This document shows, piece by piece, positions 35,640 through 45,112 of a stretch of DNA of 64,000 nucleotides. The notes beneath the pieces are model-generated. The model made no database searches and was not told where the DNA came from. It saw only the letters and a program-made list of their open reading frames with translations. This DNA comes from Porphyromonadaceae bacterium UBA7042. Lineage in GTDB: Bacteria > Bacteroidota > Bacteroidia > Bacteroidales > Muribaculaceae. The first letter of the stretch is position 1, and each line of letters opens with the position of its first letter. Position numbers and translations under genes: made by a program. The DNA is taken from NCBI GenBank assembly GCA_002494015.1, contig DLAR01000067.1:15757-79756 (forward strand), written 5' to 3'.

Positions 35640-37967
35640 ATGTCAACAAACGAAAATCCCAACATTGCCCCCGAAAACGGCATAAACACGACCGGCAATG
35701 AAGAAAACCTCCGGTCACAGGCCACAGACACCCGACACGAAGAAGACCCGCGCCATCCTTCGCGACTGTCATTTTTCGGCAGACTCGCATGTAAATTCGT
35801 TCCTTATAAAGAGGTATATGAAACCCTCTCTGAAATAAAAGAGCGAGTGATTGCTCAAGAAAACGCGATTGAGTCACTCTCAGCCGATAACACACGCGAC
35901 ACAGCCGAAATCTCCCGGCTCGCAACCGAACGCAACAAACTTGTAGAGCAACTCAACTCGGCCAATCAGACAAATCAAAGTTATCAGAATACTTTGAGCA
36001 GGATTTGCGCGGATTTAAATGCTCGAAGCTTAGACGATGCCATCAACATGGCAGCGAGCTATTCTAAAAATCTTGCCGAACTTGTCAAATTCAGGAAATC
36101 CTCCTACGAATCACTCACTCAGGCAGAATACCCGATTCTGAAAGAGAAATATGCCACGCTTAATGACGCATTACTGGCATTGGCACAGTTTGACCAAGAG
36201 GCATCGCGCCCGGTGCAGAAAGTGCGTTCATTTGATGAAATCATGCGCAATCCCAATGTCGAGGAACGTAGCATGATATGGGAATTTGTCAATAGAGAAC
36301 TTGAACCGGGTCATTCCACCTCAAGCTCGCGACTCAACTCAATAATTGAGAAATCCAAGCAAGTCCCTGAACTCAAAACGAAACTCGAACAAGCTCAAAA
36401 CCGATTGAACGATACCGAGGCCATCGCCGGTGAGGTCCTCGCCTCGACATGGTCGCCCGCCATAGCAAAAATCATCGGCGCAAAGCTGCTCAAAGGCATC
36501 AACAACTCGATTGAAGATGAATCGAAAAAGATTCCTGCCGATACCGACATTGACAACGCAATCTCCCTCATCGCCGAGTCTCTTTCCCGGCCTGTGGATA
36601 CCGAAGATGCTGTCAGAACCGGCGAAAACAAGGTGCTGAAAGCAATTTCTGACACACTGGGAATTACCGTTGACTCTATCGACGCGGTTGCCGCCAAAAT
36701 CGAGAACTGGCATGAATCACGAAACTCAAAAGAGATTTTTGCTCTTTTCACCGCCGCAACCACTACAGAACTCGCCTCGGCCGAATCTCTCGCCGCTGCC
36801 TGCAACGCGGCTCTCAGCCTTAAAGCCGATGTCGATTCCCTGCTTGAGAAATACGGGGCCGAAAGTGTCGGCGCCCTTCCTTCGGCTGCTGTCAGCGACA
36901 AATTTGCCAAAATCAAGGAAGAGTTCATTGCCGAGAACAGCGATGATGAGATTCGCGAGCTCGTAAAAGACGGCTCGTTCAACTCGCTGGTAAAACACCT
37001 TGTCTCCATCGTCGGTGCAGGCAAAAAGCAGATAACGGCCGAGCAGCAGCTCACTGCCGCCGCCCGACGGGAAACCGAATTGGCCAACCAAGCAGCCGCC
37101 GAAGCCAAAAACAACCTGAACACGCTGACCGAAGATGTCATTGCCGCAGCAGCAGCCACTGTTGCCGACCACAATGTAACTCTTGCATCCCGACAGCCGG
37201 TCGAGGCTGTCAAAGAGGCCGCATCAGCTCTTGAAAAAGTCATCGCGCAACGTGACAACGACATCGAAACCCTTAACGAGACCATAACAGAACGCGACAG
37301 CAGAATTCAGAAACTCGATTCCGACATCAAAGAAAAATCCGCCGTTATCGAGAACTTCTTTAACGCATATATCGCATTTGTAAAAGATATTTTCGCCGAC
37401 ATGGACAATGCCGTGCATACATCCTTCACCGGGTCAAACCGCGAAGGCGCGCTGCCCAAGGCCATCGACGAGAAAATAATAACCAACGACTTCTTGGGCC
37501 TCAACGAATTCAAGGAGACTCTTGACGACAGTCTCGCCAAGGCTGACCACAGCAGTCCCGAGGCTGTAGCGGAAGCTATCCGCGAATCATTTGTGGAATG
37601 CCTCAACATCCCGTCGGCGACATGGATTGACAACCTCGGCCGCTTCTTCTGCTACTCGCGCGTTCCCTTCATCGCCGAGCAGTTCAATGCCAAGAAACTC
37701 GACACGGCCCGTATCACCACAGCGTTCTCTCTGTTGCAGGCACTGCTCAACCGCGTGGGCATCAAGCTGCTCTACCCCGAGTTGTTCAGCGACATCTATG
37801 ACCCCGAGGAATATGACCCCGAGGCAATCCGCAACATCGACGCCTACGTCAGCGACATCACCTCGCATGTGGATGACGACGAGACCGTCATTGACCTCTA
37901 TACACTCGGCTACTCCCTCAACGGTAAAGTCGTTTCAAAACCAATCGTATCACGCATCAACAATTAA
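35640..37967 (+). CDS. Operon gene 3: large coiled-coil protein, 775 aa
   Basis: The protein starts with a disordered, Asn- and Glu-rich tail, then helix-forming coiled coils at about 60-115 (EIKERVIAQENAIESL; NKLVEQLNSANQ) and again at about 455-580, including ERDSRIQKLDSDIKEKSAVI. The last 190 residues look globular and contain a run of Leu/Val (LLQALLNRVGIKLLYPELFS). No membrane helix, signal peptide or enzyme motif is visible. It may be a scaffold for the ATPases encoded on either side. The gene starts 9 bases after gene 2 and ends 9 bases before gene 4. Confidence 0.75.
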   Translation: MSTNENPNIAPENGINTTGNEENLRSQATDTRHEEDPRHPSRLSFFGRLACKFVPYKEVYETLSEIKERVIAQENAIESLSADNTRDTAEISRLATERNKLVEQLNSANQTNQSYQNTLSRICADLNARSLDDAINMAASYSKNLAELVKFRKSSYESLTQAEYPILKEKYATLNDALLALAQFDQEASRPVQKVRSFDEIMRNPNVEERSMIWEFVNRELEPGHSTSSSRLNSIIEKSKQVPELKTKLEQAQNRLNDTEAIAGEVLASTWSPAIAKIIGAKLLKGINNSIEDESKKIPADTDIDNAISLIAESLSRPVDTEDAVRTGENKVLKAISDTLGITVDSIDAVAAKIENWHESRNSKEIFALFTAATTTELASAESLAAACNAALSLKADVDSLLEKYGAESVGALPSAAVSDKFAKIKEEFIAENSDDEIRELVKDGSFNSLVKHLVSIVGAGKKQITAEQQLTAAARRETELANQAAAEAKNNLNTLTEDVIAAAAATVADHNVTLASRQPVEAVKEAASALEKVIAQRDNDIETLNETITERDSRIQKLDSDIKEKSAVIENFFNAYIAFVKDIFADMDNAVHTSFTGSNREGALPKAIDEKIITNDFLGLNEFKETLDDSLAKADHSSPEAVAEAIRESFVECLNIPSATWIDNLGRFFCYSRVPFIAEQFNAKKLDTARITTAFSLLQALLNRVGIKLLYPELFSDIYDPEEYDPEAIRNIDAYVSDITSHVDDDETVIDLYTLGYSLNGKVVSKPIVSRINN

Positions 37968-37976
37968 AAAATCTAT

Positions 37977-39434
37977 ATGAGCATTTTAAAACCAATAACA
38001 GTTATAGGTGCGATTGCCGTTGCCGGCGTATCGGCATCGCTTTTCATCGGGTGCGGCAGTACGCCCCATCCCACCGCTGATGAAATCAGCGATGCAATCT
38101 CGACCCTGCCGACCGGGGCGGTAATTACCAAGGCAAGCTATGCCGATCTCCGCGAAATGTATGCCGATTCCCATAAAACAGACGAAGAAGCTGACACTAC
38201 CGGCTTTAACGCCTATCTGTGGAGCGAGCTGGAAAGTCTCGGCTACGACCCATCGACTATCACGGTCTCAATCCCTGTCGAGGCAACCGACGCGCCTGCC
38301 GTCAACCTCCCCGTCCAGATTGCTTTCTACCTTGACAACTCGTCAAGCATGAAGGGGTATCTCAATCCGGGCAGCGGAATGACCATTACGGGATTTGTAG
38401 ATGTCATCAACGGCATCAAGTCATTTTATAACAACAACGAGGCCGACTCGGCATTCTACGTTTCGGCCAAAGGCCTCAAAGGCACTGACTTCAACACATT
38501 TGCCTCGACTCTGACATCAAAAAAAACCGGATACTCCGACGCGTTCCTGCTTGACGAATTTCTCGGCAAAATAGCGACCGACGCTGTCAACGATACCGCC
38601 CACAACCGCATCGCGTTTTTCATAACCGACGGTATCCCGAGCGGGACAAATGCCGAAATCGCCCGTGACCGCAATTTCAACAAAAACAACCGCACGACCC
38701 TCGAAAACCGCATCTCGTCGGCAGTCAACAAAGCATCAGAAAAAAATTACGGCGCATCGGTCTACCAGTTCAACGCCAACTTTGACGGCGACTATTACGA
38801 TTTTGCCAATGGCCGGAAACGCATTTCCAAGGGCGTGCGCCCGTTCTACGTCGTAGTCCTCGGAGAGCAGAGCCTCGTCAAGAAATTTGCCGACAACGCC
38901 GACAGCAACAACATCCGCAACTTCTCCCCCCTCCATTCAGTCCACATGATTTCTCCCGCCGGAGAGCTTGCTCCCACTGTTTCGGATCTCGATACCGACG
39001 CATCGACTGCCGACCGTTTCGTCATCAAACCCGAGGAGGAGGCTAAGACCAAGGCCACAGTCAACATGCAGTTCCCCTTCGAGCAGTTCCCTGACTATAT
39101 GCGTGACGAAGCAGCCTTGCGCAACGCTTTCCGAGTTAAGATGGACGGAGTCGATTTCCCGGCTGAACGACTGATTTTCCAAGGCAATTCGCTTGTGATT
39201 CCCGTCCCGATGGAAATCAACACTCAGAAAAAAGTCGATATCGACGTGCTCAACACCCTCCCCGGCTGGATTGCCGAAACGTCTACCGAGGATGACGCCG
39301 ATATAATGTCGCAGCTTAATCGCACTTTCTTCCTCGATGTACTCGTCAACGGCCTCCGCGACGGTGTGTACCGCATCAACACCAACAACATTGCCCACCG
39401 TACTTTTACCCTCGACTGGGATTTTGCCGAATAA
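37977..39434 (+). CDS. Operon gene 4: lipoprotein with von Willebrand A domain, 485 aa
   Basis: A hydrophobic N-terminus ending in LFIGC (Cys26) is a likely lipobox. A VWA domain covers about residues 105-300. Its first strand and MIDAS, IAFYLDNSSSMKGYL (about 114-128), has the complete DxSxS, with AFFITDGIPSG as the later Asp motif and VYQFNANFDGDYYD following. VWA domains of this type bind protein partners through a metal ion. Localised to the outer or inner membrane surface outside the cytoplasm. Residues 300-485 are probably beta-rich and unassigned. Confidence 0.82.
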   Translation: MSILKPITVIGAIAVAGVSASLFIGCGSTPHPTADEISDAISTLPTGAVITKASYADLREMYADSHKTDEEADTTGFNAYLWSELESLGYDPSTITVSIPVEATDAPAVNLPVQIAFYLDNSSSMKGYLNPGSGMTITGFVDVINGIKSFYNNNEADSAFYVSAKGLKGTDFNTFASTLTSKKTGYSDAFLLDEFLGKIATDAVNDTAHNRIAFFITDGIPSGTNAEIARDRNFNKNNRTTLENRISSAVNKASEKNYGASVYQFNANFDGDYYDFANGRKRISKGVRPFYVVVLGEQSLVKKFADNADSNNIRNFSPLHSVHMISPAGELAPTVSDLDTDASTADRFVIKPEEEAKTKATVNMQFPFEQFPDYMRDEAALRNAFRVKMDGVDFPAERLIFQGNSLVIPVPMEINTQKKVDIDVLNTLPGWIAETSTEDDADIMSQLNRTFFLDVLVNGLRDGVYRINTNNIAHRTFTLDWDFAE

Positions 39435-39467
39435 ATTTAATCATTAACCTATAAAATTTCATCAACC

Positions 39468-39998
39468 ATGAGCTTTCTCTATTTCTTAGTGACTTCAAGC
39501 AAAGCCTACGCTGACAAACTCGGCGTTTACAAAGAGTATTTCGTAAATAACGGCGGTTTCACATCGGCTTTCCTCATCGCTCTCGGCGTGGCATTTGCAG
39601 TAGCACTCATCTACTATGTCGCATGCCGCATGTCATTCTCATGGGCGCGTATGTCGACATGGGTCGTGACTCTTTTTGTCGCAGGAGCTATTTCATTTGG
39701 CGTTACAGGATTCGCCACCGGTATTTCGGCTAAAAAAGGCGCACTGCCCCAGACCGTAGAACGCATGTACAAGAAAAAAGTAAGTGTTCCCGGAGCCGAC
39801 AAGACCGTCCTCGACAAGGCTAAACAGGACATCAAGCGCGAACAGAACAAGGGAATGTTTGGCTGCAACCCGGTCAACCGTCTCTGCTGGACCAACTTCG
39901 TGCTGACCATCATTTTCTTTTACCTTTTCTCGCTCCTTTTCAACGGATTCTCAGGTCACGGTGTCAACATTCCCCACCGTGGAGTTTTCCGATTCTAA
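39468..39998 (+). CDS. Operon gene 5: three-helix membrane protein, 176 aa
   Basis: Hydrophobic segments at about residues 34-53 (AFLIALGVAFAVALIYYVAC), 62-82 (WVVTLFVAGAISFGVTGFAT) and 144-162 (WTNFVLTIIFFYLFSLLFN) suggest three membrane helices. The loop between the second and third (about 83-143) is Lys-rich (GALPQTVERMYKKKVSVPGA) and should lie in the cytoplasm by the positive-inside rule. No family recognised. It could be the membrane link between cytoplasmic ATPases and extracytoplasmic VWA proteins. Confidence 0.72.
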   Translation: MSFLYFLVTSSKAYADKLGVYKEYFVNNGGFTSAFLIALGVAFAVALIYYVACRMSFSWARMSTWVVTLFVAGAISFGVTGFATGISAKKGALPQTVERMYKKKVSVPGADKTVLDKAKQDIKREQNKGMFGCNPVNRLCWTNFVLTIIFFYLFSLLFNGFSGHGVNIPHRGVFRF

Positions 39999-40022
39999 CC
40001 AATCCCACCACATTATCTTATA

Positions 40023-41564
40023 ATGAGAACATTCGTATTTGCCATAGGTGGAACCGGGGCGCGTGTGCTCCGTTCTCTCACCATGCTCCTTGCAGCCGGT
40101 GTCAAAGGGACATCGACCAAGAACGAGATTATCCCCATCATTATCGACTATGACGTAGACAACGGTGACACCAACCGCACTCAGGACATTCTTGAATGCT
40201 ATCAGCGCATTCACCGCGATGCCTACAAAGTTGAAGACGAGGTCGAAGGACGTTTCTTCTGCACACCGGTTAGAAAGCTGAAAGAAATAGTGAAAACGAC
40301 CGAGGAATTCAACCCGAATTCCAAGTTTGAAGTCTATCTCGGTCAAGAAAACACAAATATCACTTTCGCCGACCACATCCGCATGTCGTCGCTCGGCGGT
40401 GCGCTCCAACCCACCAACGACTTGTTGAAGGCACTCTATGACAACAGTCCCGAGGATTCAAAGACTGCCGAGCTGAACCTCAATCTTGAAAAAGGATTCA
40501 AGGGGTGTCCCAACATCGGGTGTGTCGTTACCCGCGCACTTGAAAACAGCCTTGAAATCCAGCAGTTCCTCAACAATGTGACCCCGTTTGACCGCATATT
40601 CATTATCGGGTCGATTTTCGGCGGCACAGGTGCGTCGGGCATTCCCATGCTCCTCGACCTCATCCGCGAAAAAGAGGACCTGAACTCGGTTCCGGTCGGC
40701 ATTCTTGCCGTCAGTCCCTATTTCAAGGTGAGCCGCGACGTAAAGAGTGCCATCGATTCCGACACTTTCTGCGCCAAGACCAAGGCAGCGCTCGATGCCT
40801 ACGACCTCGGCAAGAGCGTCAATACCCTCGCCGATGCCGTCTACTATGTCGGCGACGAAAAGGTTGAGGAATCCTTCCCCAACCACGAGGGCAGCATGGA
40901 ACAGAAAAACGAGGCCCACCTCGTCGAGATGGTAGGCGCGATGTGTGTCATCCATTTCATGAACGAGGACAAAAACGAGTTCCACATGGGTGAGCAGGAT
41001 GCGGCCTTCTATGAATTAGGCATGACTTCGACCGACAGTCCGATAGGCTACCTGAGTTTCAAGAATGAGACCCGCTATCAGTTCATTGACCCGATGGTGC
41101 GTTTCGTCATGTTCAACAAATTCTGCCGTGACTACATGCTTGTCAAGGGAGAGGGCGAAAAGAACGACACATGGTTGCGCAACACCGGTCTCAGCGCCGA
41201 CAACAAAGGCAAGAAGGAACTCGACACATTTATCGGCTATTTCAACGACTGGATCAAGGAGCTCGGCGGCACCAAGCGACCTGTCACACTGTTCCGCCCC
41301 GAAAGTCAGTATATCGATTTATATTACGACATCAAGACCGCCGAGAAAGGATTCTTCGGAAAACCGTCGGCACTCGTATCGTCCGAATCAATTCGCAAGG
41401 AACTCGCCGAGCAGTGGAAAAAAGAGACCGACAACGGCAAGAAAACGCCCTATAACGGACGCCCGTGGTTCTTCTTCTTCCAGTCAGCCGACCGCGTCAT
41501 GAACGAGACCGTCAGCGGCCTGTTCAAAAACAAAGAAAACAGTCACCTTACCACAACCGATTAA
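40023..41564 (+). CDS. Operon gene 6: tubulin/FtsZ-superfamily protein (Tubulin_2-like), 513 aa
   Basis: The N-terminal strand FVFAIGGTGARVLRSLTML (residues 4-22) is the glycine-rich nucleotide loop of the FtsZ/tubulin fold. IFIIGSIFGGTGASGIPML (about 191-209) contains the tubulin signature GGTGASG, matching GGGTGTG of FtsZ. The later segment VPVGILAVSPYFKV fits a Rossmann strand. This matches the Tubulin_2-like proteins rather than FtsZ itself, and the C-terminal 200 residues are unlike FtsZ. It is expected to bind GTP and perhaps polymerise. The 7-base gap to gene 7 points to coupled translation. Confidence 0.82.
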   Translation: MRTFVFAIGGTGARVLRSLTMLLAAGVKGTSTKNEIIPIIIDYDVDNGDTNRTQDILECYQRIHRDAYKVEDEVEGRFFCTPVRKLKEIVKTTEEFNPNSKFEVYLGQENTNITFADHIRMSSLGGALQPTNDLLKALYDNSPEDSKTAELNLNLEKGFKGCPNIGCVVTRALENSLEIQQFLNNVTPFDRIFIIGSIFGGTGASGIPMLLDLIREKEDLNSVPVGILAVSPYFKVSRDVKSAIDSDTFCAKTKAALDAYDLGKSVNTLADAVYYVGDEKVEESFPNHEGSMEQKNEAHLVEMVGAMCVIHFMNEDKNEFHMGEQDAAFYELGMTSTDSPIGYLSFKNETRYQFIDPMVRFVMFNKFCRDYMLVKGEGEKNDTWLRNTGLSADNKGKKELDTFIGYFNDWIKELGGTKRPVTLFRPESQYIDLYYDIKTAEKGFFGKPSALVSSESIRKELAEQWKKETDNGKKTPYNGRPWFFFFQSADRVMNETVSGLFKNKENSHLTTTD

Positions 41565-41571
41565 CCCCATC

Positions 41572-44500
41572 ATGGCAGAAATATTAAGAGACCACGGGCG
41601 CAATATGGACATTCAGCATATCAAGCCCACTTCCAAGGTCACATCCAAAGATTATGCAGAAAAAGGCGATCCGCTGTCGTCAAGCAGCGATGTCGCCAAC
41701 AAACCGGGTTCGTCCATTCCCAGCATCTTCGGACGAATGATATTTTTCCGCACCGCCCTTTTGAGCATCAAGGAGGACTCTGAAAACCATATCCGCTGGA
41801 CCAAAGGGAATGCCGCGCCACCTTATCACCAGATTGTGTCGCAGTGGCTCGACGCAATGGAAATCGTATTCAACCAAAGCCATGCGCTCCGATTTGAATG
41901 CTGGAACCGAGACGAGCAGATCAAGCTGCTCAATGAGACCAACCATGCCGAGCTCGCCGACGCGTTGAACAAGCAGGCGGTAAAATTCCTCACAGGAGTC
42001 AACAACATATTCCTGATCTTTAAAGACGGGCAACTCATCGGCGGCACCTCGCCATTTACTTTCGTCTTTACATCGCCCAACTGGAACAGCGGCCGTCCCG
42101 TGAAGTCTCTGCTGGAACGAAAGACCGATTTCCGCCGTTTCATGTACCGCCTCTACTGCGTCTACAATGTCCTCAACCCGACAGTCGACGGGAAACACGG
42201 CCGCACCCCCAACAAAGCCCGCGAAACCGTGGCCGGTGTCCTCCAGTATCTCAAACTGTGTCTTGACAACGAGACACCGCAACTCAAGGCTGAATTTGCC
42301 GATCCGACAAGATACACTATCGCCGATTTAGACCGAGACTATGATATAATCTCTGTAAAACGTGATGCCGGTGCCTCTGAACGGTTGAAAGTCGCTCGTC
42401 TTGAATCAAAGAGCTACAACAAGGAAACCGAGCGCGACGAGGTCATTCAGACTATCGACATGTTCCTTCTTTCCCGCAATGCAAGTGCTTTGGAATCAGA
42501 TTTCTTCATCGACTCGCCCTATCTTGAGAAAGAGGGTGTCTATGACGTGGCCAAAGCTCCGCTGGTACTGGCTGCCGGGTCGACCTACAGCTCCATGTTC
42601 CTCTATGACGATGTGAACTGGGAAGATCGCTTTACCGTCCCCCAGATCGAGAACGAGAAAGAAGATGACCGTCCTATCCCTCACTGCGATTCCTTTATCC
42701 ACAACTGGCTCACGACCATCGACTTCCTTGACGATGCACTCATCACGCTCCCCTACGAGATGGACGACACCAAATTCAAGAATGTCATCAACATCAAGGG
42801 CCGCAGCTACCTGCTGCCGTTGAAAGCCAAGGCACTCGCCTATTTCCCGGTAGATTTCCTGACTGACCGCATGCTCAACATCTCGGTTGACCGCGACGAG
42901 ACAGTCCTGACGGTCGAGCTGGCCGTCCCGGTGCGCAACGTTAACGGCTCACGCCGCAACACCGTCATCCTGCACAAGAGCTACAACCTCGACGCTGATG
43001 TCGTATATCCGAGCGACCGCAACATGGAAGAATCGCTATCGGTGGGTATCGCGCCGTTTATACGCATCGAGAATCCCGAATATAGCGACGAAAACCGTTA
43101 TACCGTGCAGTTGCAATACGGCACTGTCGGTTACAAGGACATCAGCTTGAACTTCCTGAGTTCCGGTTCTAAATCACCCATAGCCCTAACCGAAGTATCG
43201 ACCCGCGGCACATCGCCCACGTCGGTTTATTACAAGTTTGCAGGACTCGTTGACGCAATTTCACTGTCGTGCAAGGATGGTAACGACTCGGCCCACCCCG
43301 ACGTGTCAGGCTTGATAATCCCCAAGATGCCGGCATTTGTCAACGGTGCGCGCAAATTTTTCTACAGCGTCGATTTCGGCACCACCAACACCCACATTGC
43401 GTTTATCTCCGACGAAGACAACGCTACCGCGGCAAGTTTCTCGGAAAAAGAAATCGCCATGCAGGCCGTGTATCTTGCCAAGAAACCCGACATGAGGGCA
43501 TTTATCGCTCAGGACCGTCACGAGAAAATCATCGACGCGATGAGCAAGATTTACGGAGAGGAAGGCCGCAGCCTTGCCATCGCGCAGGGCCAGCAGTTCT
43601 TCCCCAATTTCGCAGGCACCGATTACTCCTTCCCCATCCGCACAGCGGTTTATGAGGAGCAACAGATTTCCGACAATCTTTTCGGCAAAATGTCAATCGG
43701 ATTCCGCTACCACAAAGAGCTGTTCCGCGACTCCCACTATCGCACCTCGATAAAATGGGACCTCAGCGCCGGACGCACTCAGGAAGCCAAGGACCGTGCC
43801 AAAATGTTCTTTGAAGAACTGTTGTTGATGATTCGCACCCACTGGCTTTCACAACCCGGCTCCAATCTCAGCGAGACACCGGTCATCATGCTCACCTACC
43901 CTCTCGCAATGGCCAACTCCTCAGTTCTCAACGAGCAATGGAACTCGGCCTACAAACGCGCTTTCGGCGCATCGACCGCAGCCAAGTTCATGAGTATGCC
44001 CGAATCCCTCGCTCCCGCCCAGCAACTCATAAACCGCGGTGCTGAAACCGTCGACGGCATACTGAATGTCGACATAGGCGGCGGCACCACCGACATCCAG
44101 TATTATCGTGCGACCTCCGGACGTCCCATCGCTCGGTACAACTCGGTTCTTTTTGCCGGTGACGACCTGTGGGGAACAGGATACGAGAATGTCCATGACG
44201 GCAACCGTGCAGTACCCGATAACATTTTCACGCGCTTTGCCCGCACTGAGCTTGGCAGCAGCCGCCTCAAAATAGGATATGAAAATGTTGAACTCTCAAG
44301 GATTCGCCACACCGGCAAGGAATTTGTCAACATGCTACTGCGAGACCAGCAGCGACAGTTCCTGAACTGCATCACCGAATCAGACAACGGGAACAATCTT
44401 CCCCGAAAGGTTGTGATGCTCCACTATGCCGCATTGATATACCATATTGCCAACTGGATTAAAGCCGACCCGAAAATGGCCGAGAAATTCCCCTCGGTAA

Positions 44501-45039
44501 TCAACTTCACCGGTTTCGGATCGAAATATATCGAGGCTATCTTCGGGCCCGACCCGTCTTGTGACAAACTGACACTTTACACCGCTGAATTGCTGAATGC
44601 TTTCGGTATCGAAAACATTCCGGCAGGGTTCTCCGTAAACTTTGCCGAAAACCCCAAGGCTGTAACGGCCGAGGGCGCAGCTATTTTTGCCCGTCAGGGA
44701 GGCGCGACAATCCGTTCTGTCGACGTGCGCCACTACGGATATGCCGATTCTGACTCCATGAGCGTCCTGCGTTTCAAAGACATTGATACCGTCACCCCCG
44801 GAGTCAGGAAATTCTTCGAGGATTTTGTCAAGGCTTTCAACAGTGTCGAACACGCGGGTCTGAACATCCCGTCGCTGACACCGGCCGAGCTTGAAAAACT
44901 CTGTGACCGAGCCGTCACCAGCTTTGACCAAGTGAAGAACTACAAGGCCGCATCCAACGATCCCGGAGGCGAGTCACAGATTACTGACTCGCTGTTCTTC
45001 TGGATGCTCAAAGGCTCCCTGTTCCGTCTTGATGAATAA
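41572..45039 (+). CDS. Operon gene 7: second giant Hsp70/actin-fold ATPase, 1155 aa
   Basis: The first ~590 residues form unassigned globular domains, including IFLIFKDGQLIGGTSPFTFV and SPNWNSGRPVKS. An actin/Hsp70 ATPase follows: phosphate-1 YSVDFGTTNTHIAFISDE (about 596-613), phosphate-2 NVDIGGGTTDIQYYRAT (about 830-846), LFAGDDLWGTGY and adenosine loop INFTGFGSKYIEAIFG (about 977-992). It has no signal peptide or membrane helix. Its motor is better conserved than gene 2's (GTTN, GGGTTD). Sequence outside the loops is very different, so the two ATPases are unlikely to be recent duplicates. Confidence 0.86.
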   Translation: MAEILRDHGRNMDIQHIKPTSKVTSKDYAEKGDPLSSSSDVANKPGSSIPSIFGRMIFFRTALLSIKEDSENHIRWTKGNAAPPYHQIVSQWLDAMEIVFNQSHALRFECWNRDEQIKLLNETNHAELADALNKQAVKFLTGVNNIFLIFKDGQLIGGTSPFTFVFTSPNWNSGRPVKSLLERKTDFRRFMYRLYCVYNVLNPTVDGKHGRTPNKARETVAGVLQYLKLCLDNETPQLKAEFADPTRYTIADLDRDYDIISVKRDAGASERLKVARLESKSYNKETERDEVIQTIDMFLLSRNASALESDFFIDSPYLEKEGVYDVAKAPLVLAAGSTYSSMFLYDDVNWEDRFTVPQIENEKEDDRPIPHCDSFIHNWLTTIDFLDDALITLPYEMDDTKFKNVINIKGRSYLLPLKAKALAYFPVDFLTDRMLNISVDRDETVLTVELAVPVRNVNGSRRNTVILHKSYNLDADVVYPSDRNMEESLSVGIAPFIRIENPEYSDENRYTVQLQYGTVGYKDISLNFLSSGSKSPIALTEVSTRGTSPTSVYYKFAGLVDAISLSCKDGNDSAHPDVSGLIIPKMPAFVNGARKFFYSVDFGTTNTHIAFISDEDNATAASFSEKEIAMQAVYLAKKPDMRAFIAQDRHEKIIDAMSKIYGEEGRSLAIAQGQQFFPNFAGTDYSFPIRTAVYEEQQISDNLFGKMSIGFRYHKELFRDSHYRTSIKWDLSAGRTQEAKDRAKMFFEELLLMIRTHWLSQPGSNLSETPVIMLTYPLAMANSSVLNEQWNSAYKRAFGASTAAKFMSMPESLAPAQQLINRGAETVDGILNVDIGGGTTDIQYYRATSGRPIARYNSVLFAGDDLWGTGYENVHDGNRAVPDNIFTRFARTELGSSRLKIGYENVELSRIRHTGKEFVNMLLRDQQRQFLNCITESDNGNNLPRKVVMLHYAALIYHIANWIKADPKMAEKFPSVINFTGFGSKYIEAIFGPDPSCDKLTLYTAELLNAFGIENIPAGFSVNFAENPKAVTAEGAAIFARQGGATIRSVDVRHYGYADSDSMSVLRFKDIDTVTPGVRKFFEDFVKAFNSVEHAGLNIPSLTPAELEKLCDRAVTSFDQVKNYKAASNDPGGESQITDSLFFWMLKGSLFRLDE

Positions 45040-45053
45040 ACAGCACCTTAACC

Positions 45054-45093
45054 TTTTCCTCGTGACGGTCCATCCAAACCGTCACGAGGAAAA
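45054..45093. repeat. Perfect 16-base-pair hairpin between operon genes 7 and 8
   Basis: TTTTCCTCGTGACGGT (45054-45069) is fully complementary to ACCGTCACGAGGAAAA (45078-45093) around CCATCCAA. It sits in the largest gap of the operon (73 bases). The T/A ends face the opposite way to a plus-strand intrinsic terminator and no T run follows, so it looks like an mRNA processing or stability stem rather than a clean terminator. Confidence 0.7.
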
Positions 45094-45112
45094 TTATCCC
45101 GATGAATGACAC

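Noticed and set aside
36395..37285. 296-codon minus-strand frame in the coiled-coil gene
   Set aside because: It is antisense within operon gene 3; Ala/Ser-rich composition is the mirror of coiled-coil codons.
32220..45039. Genes 2 and 7 as ordinary DnaK copies
   Set aside because: They are about twice the length, have the motor in the C-terminal half and lack the DnaK substrate-binding domain.
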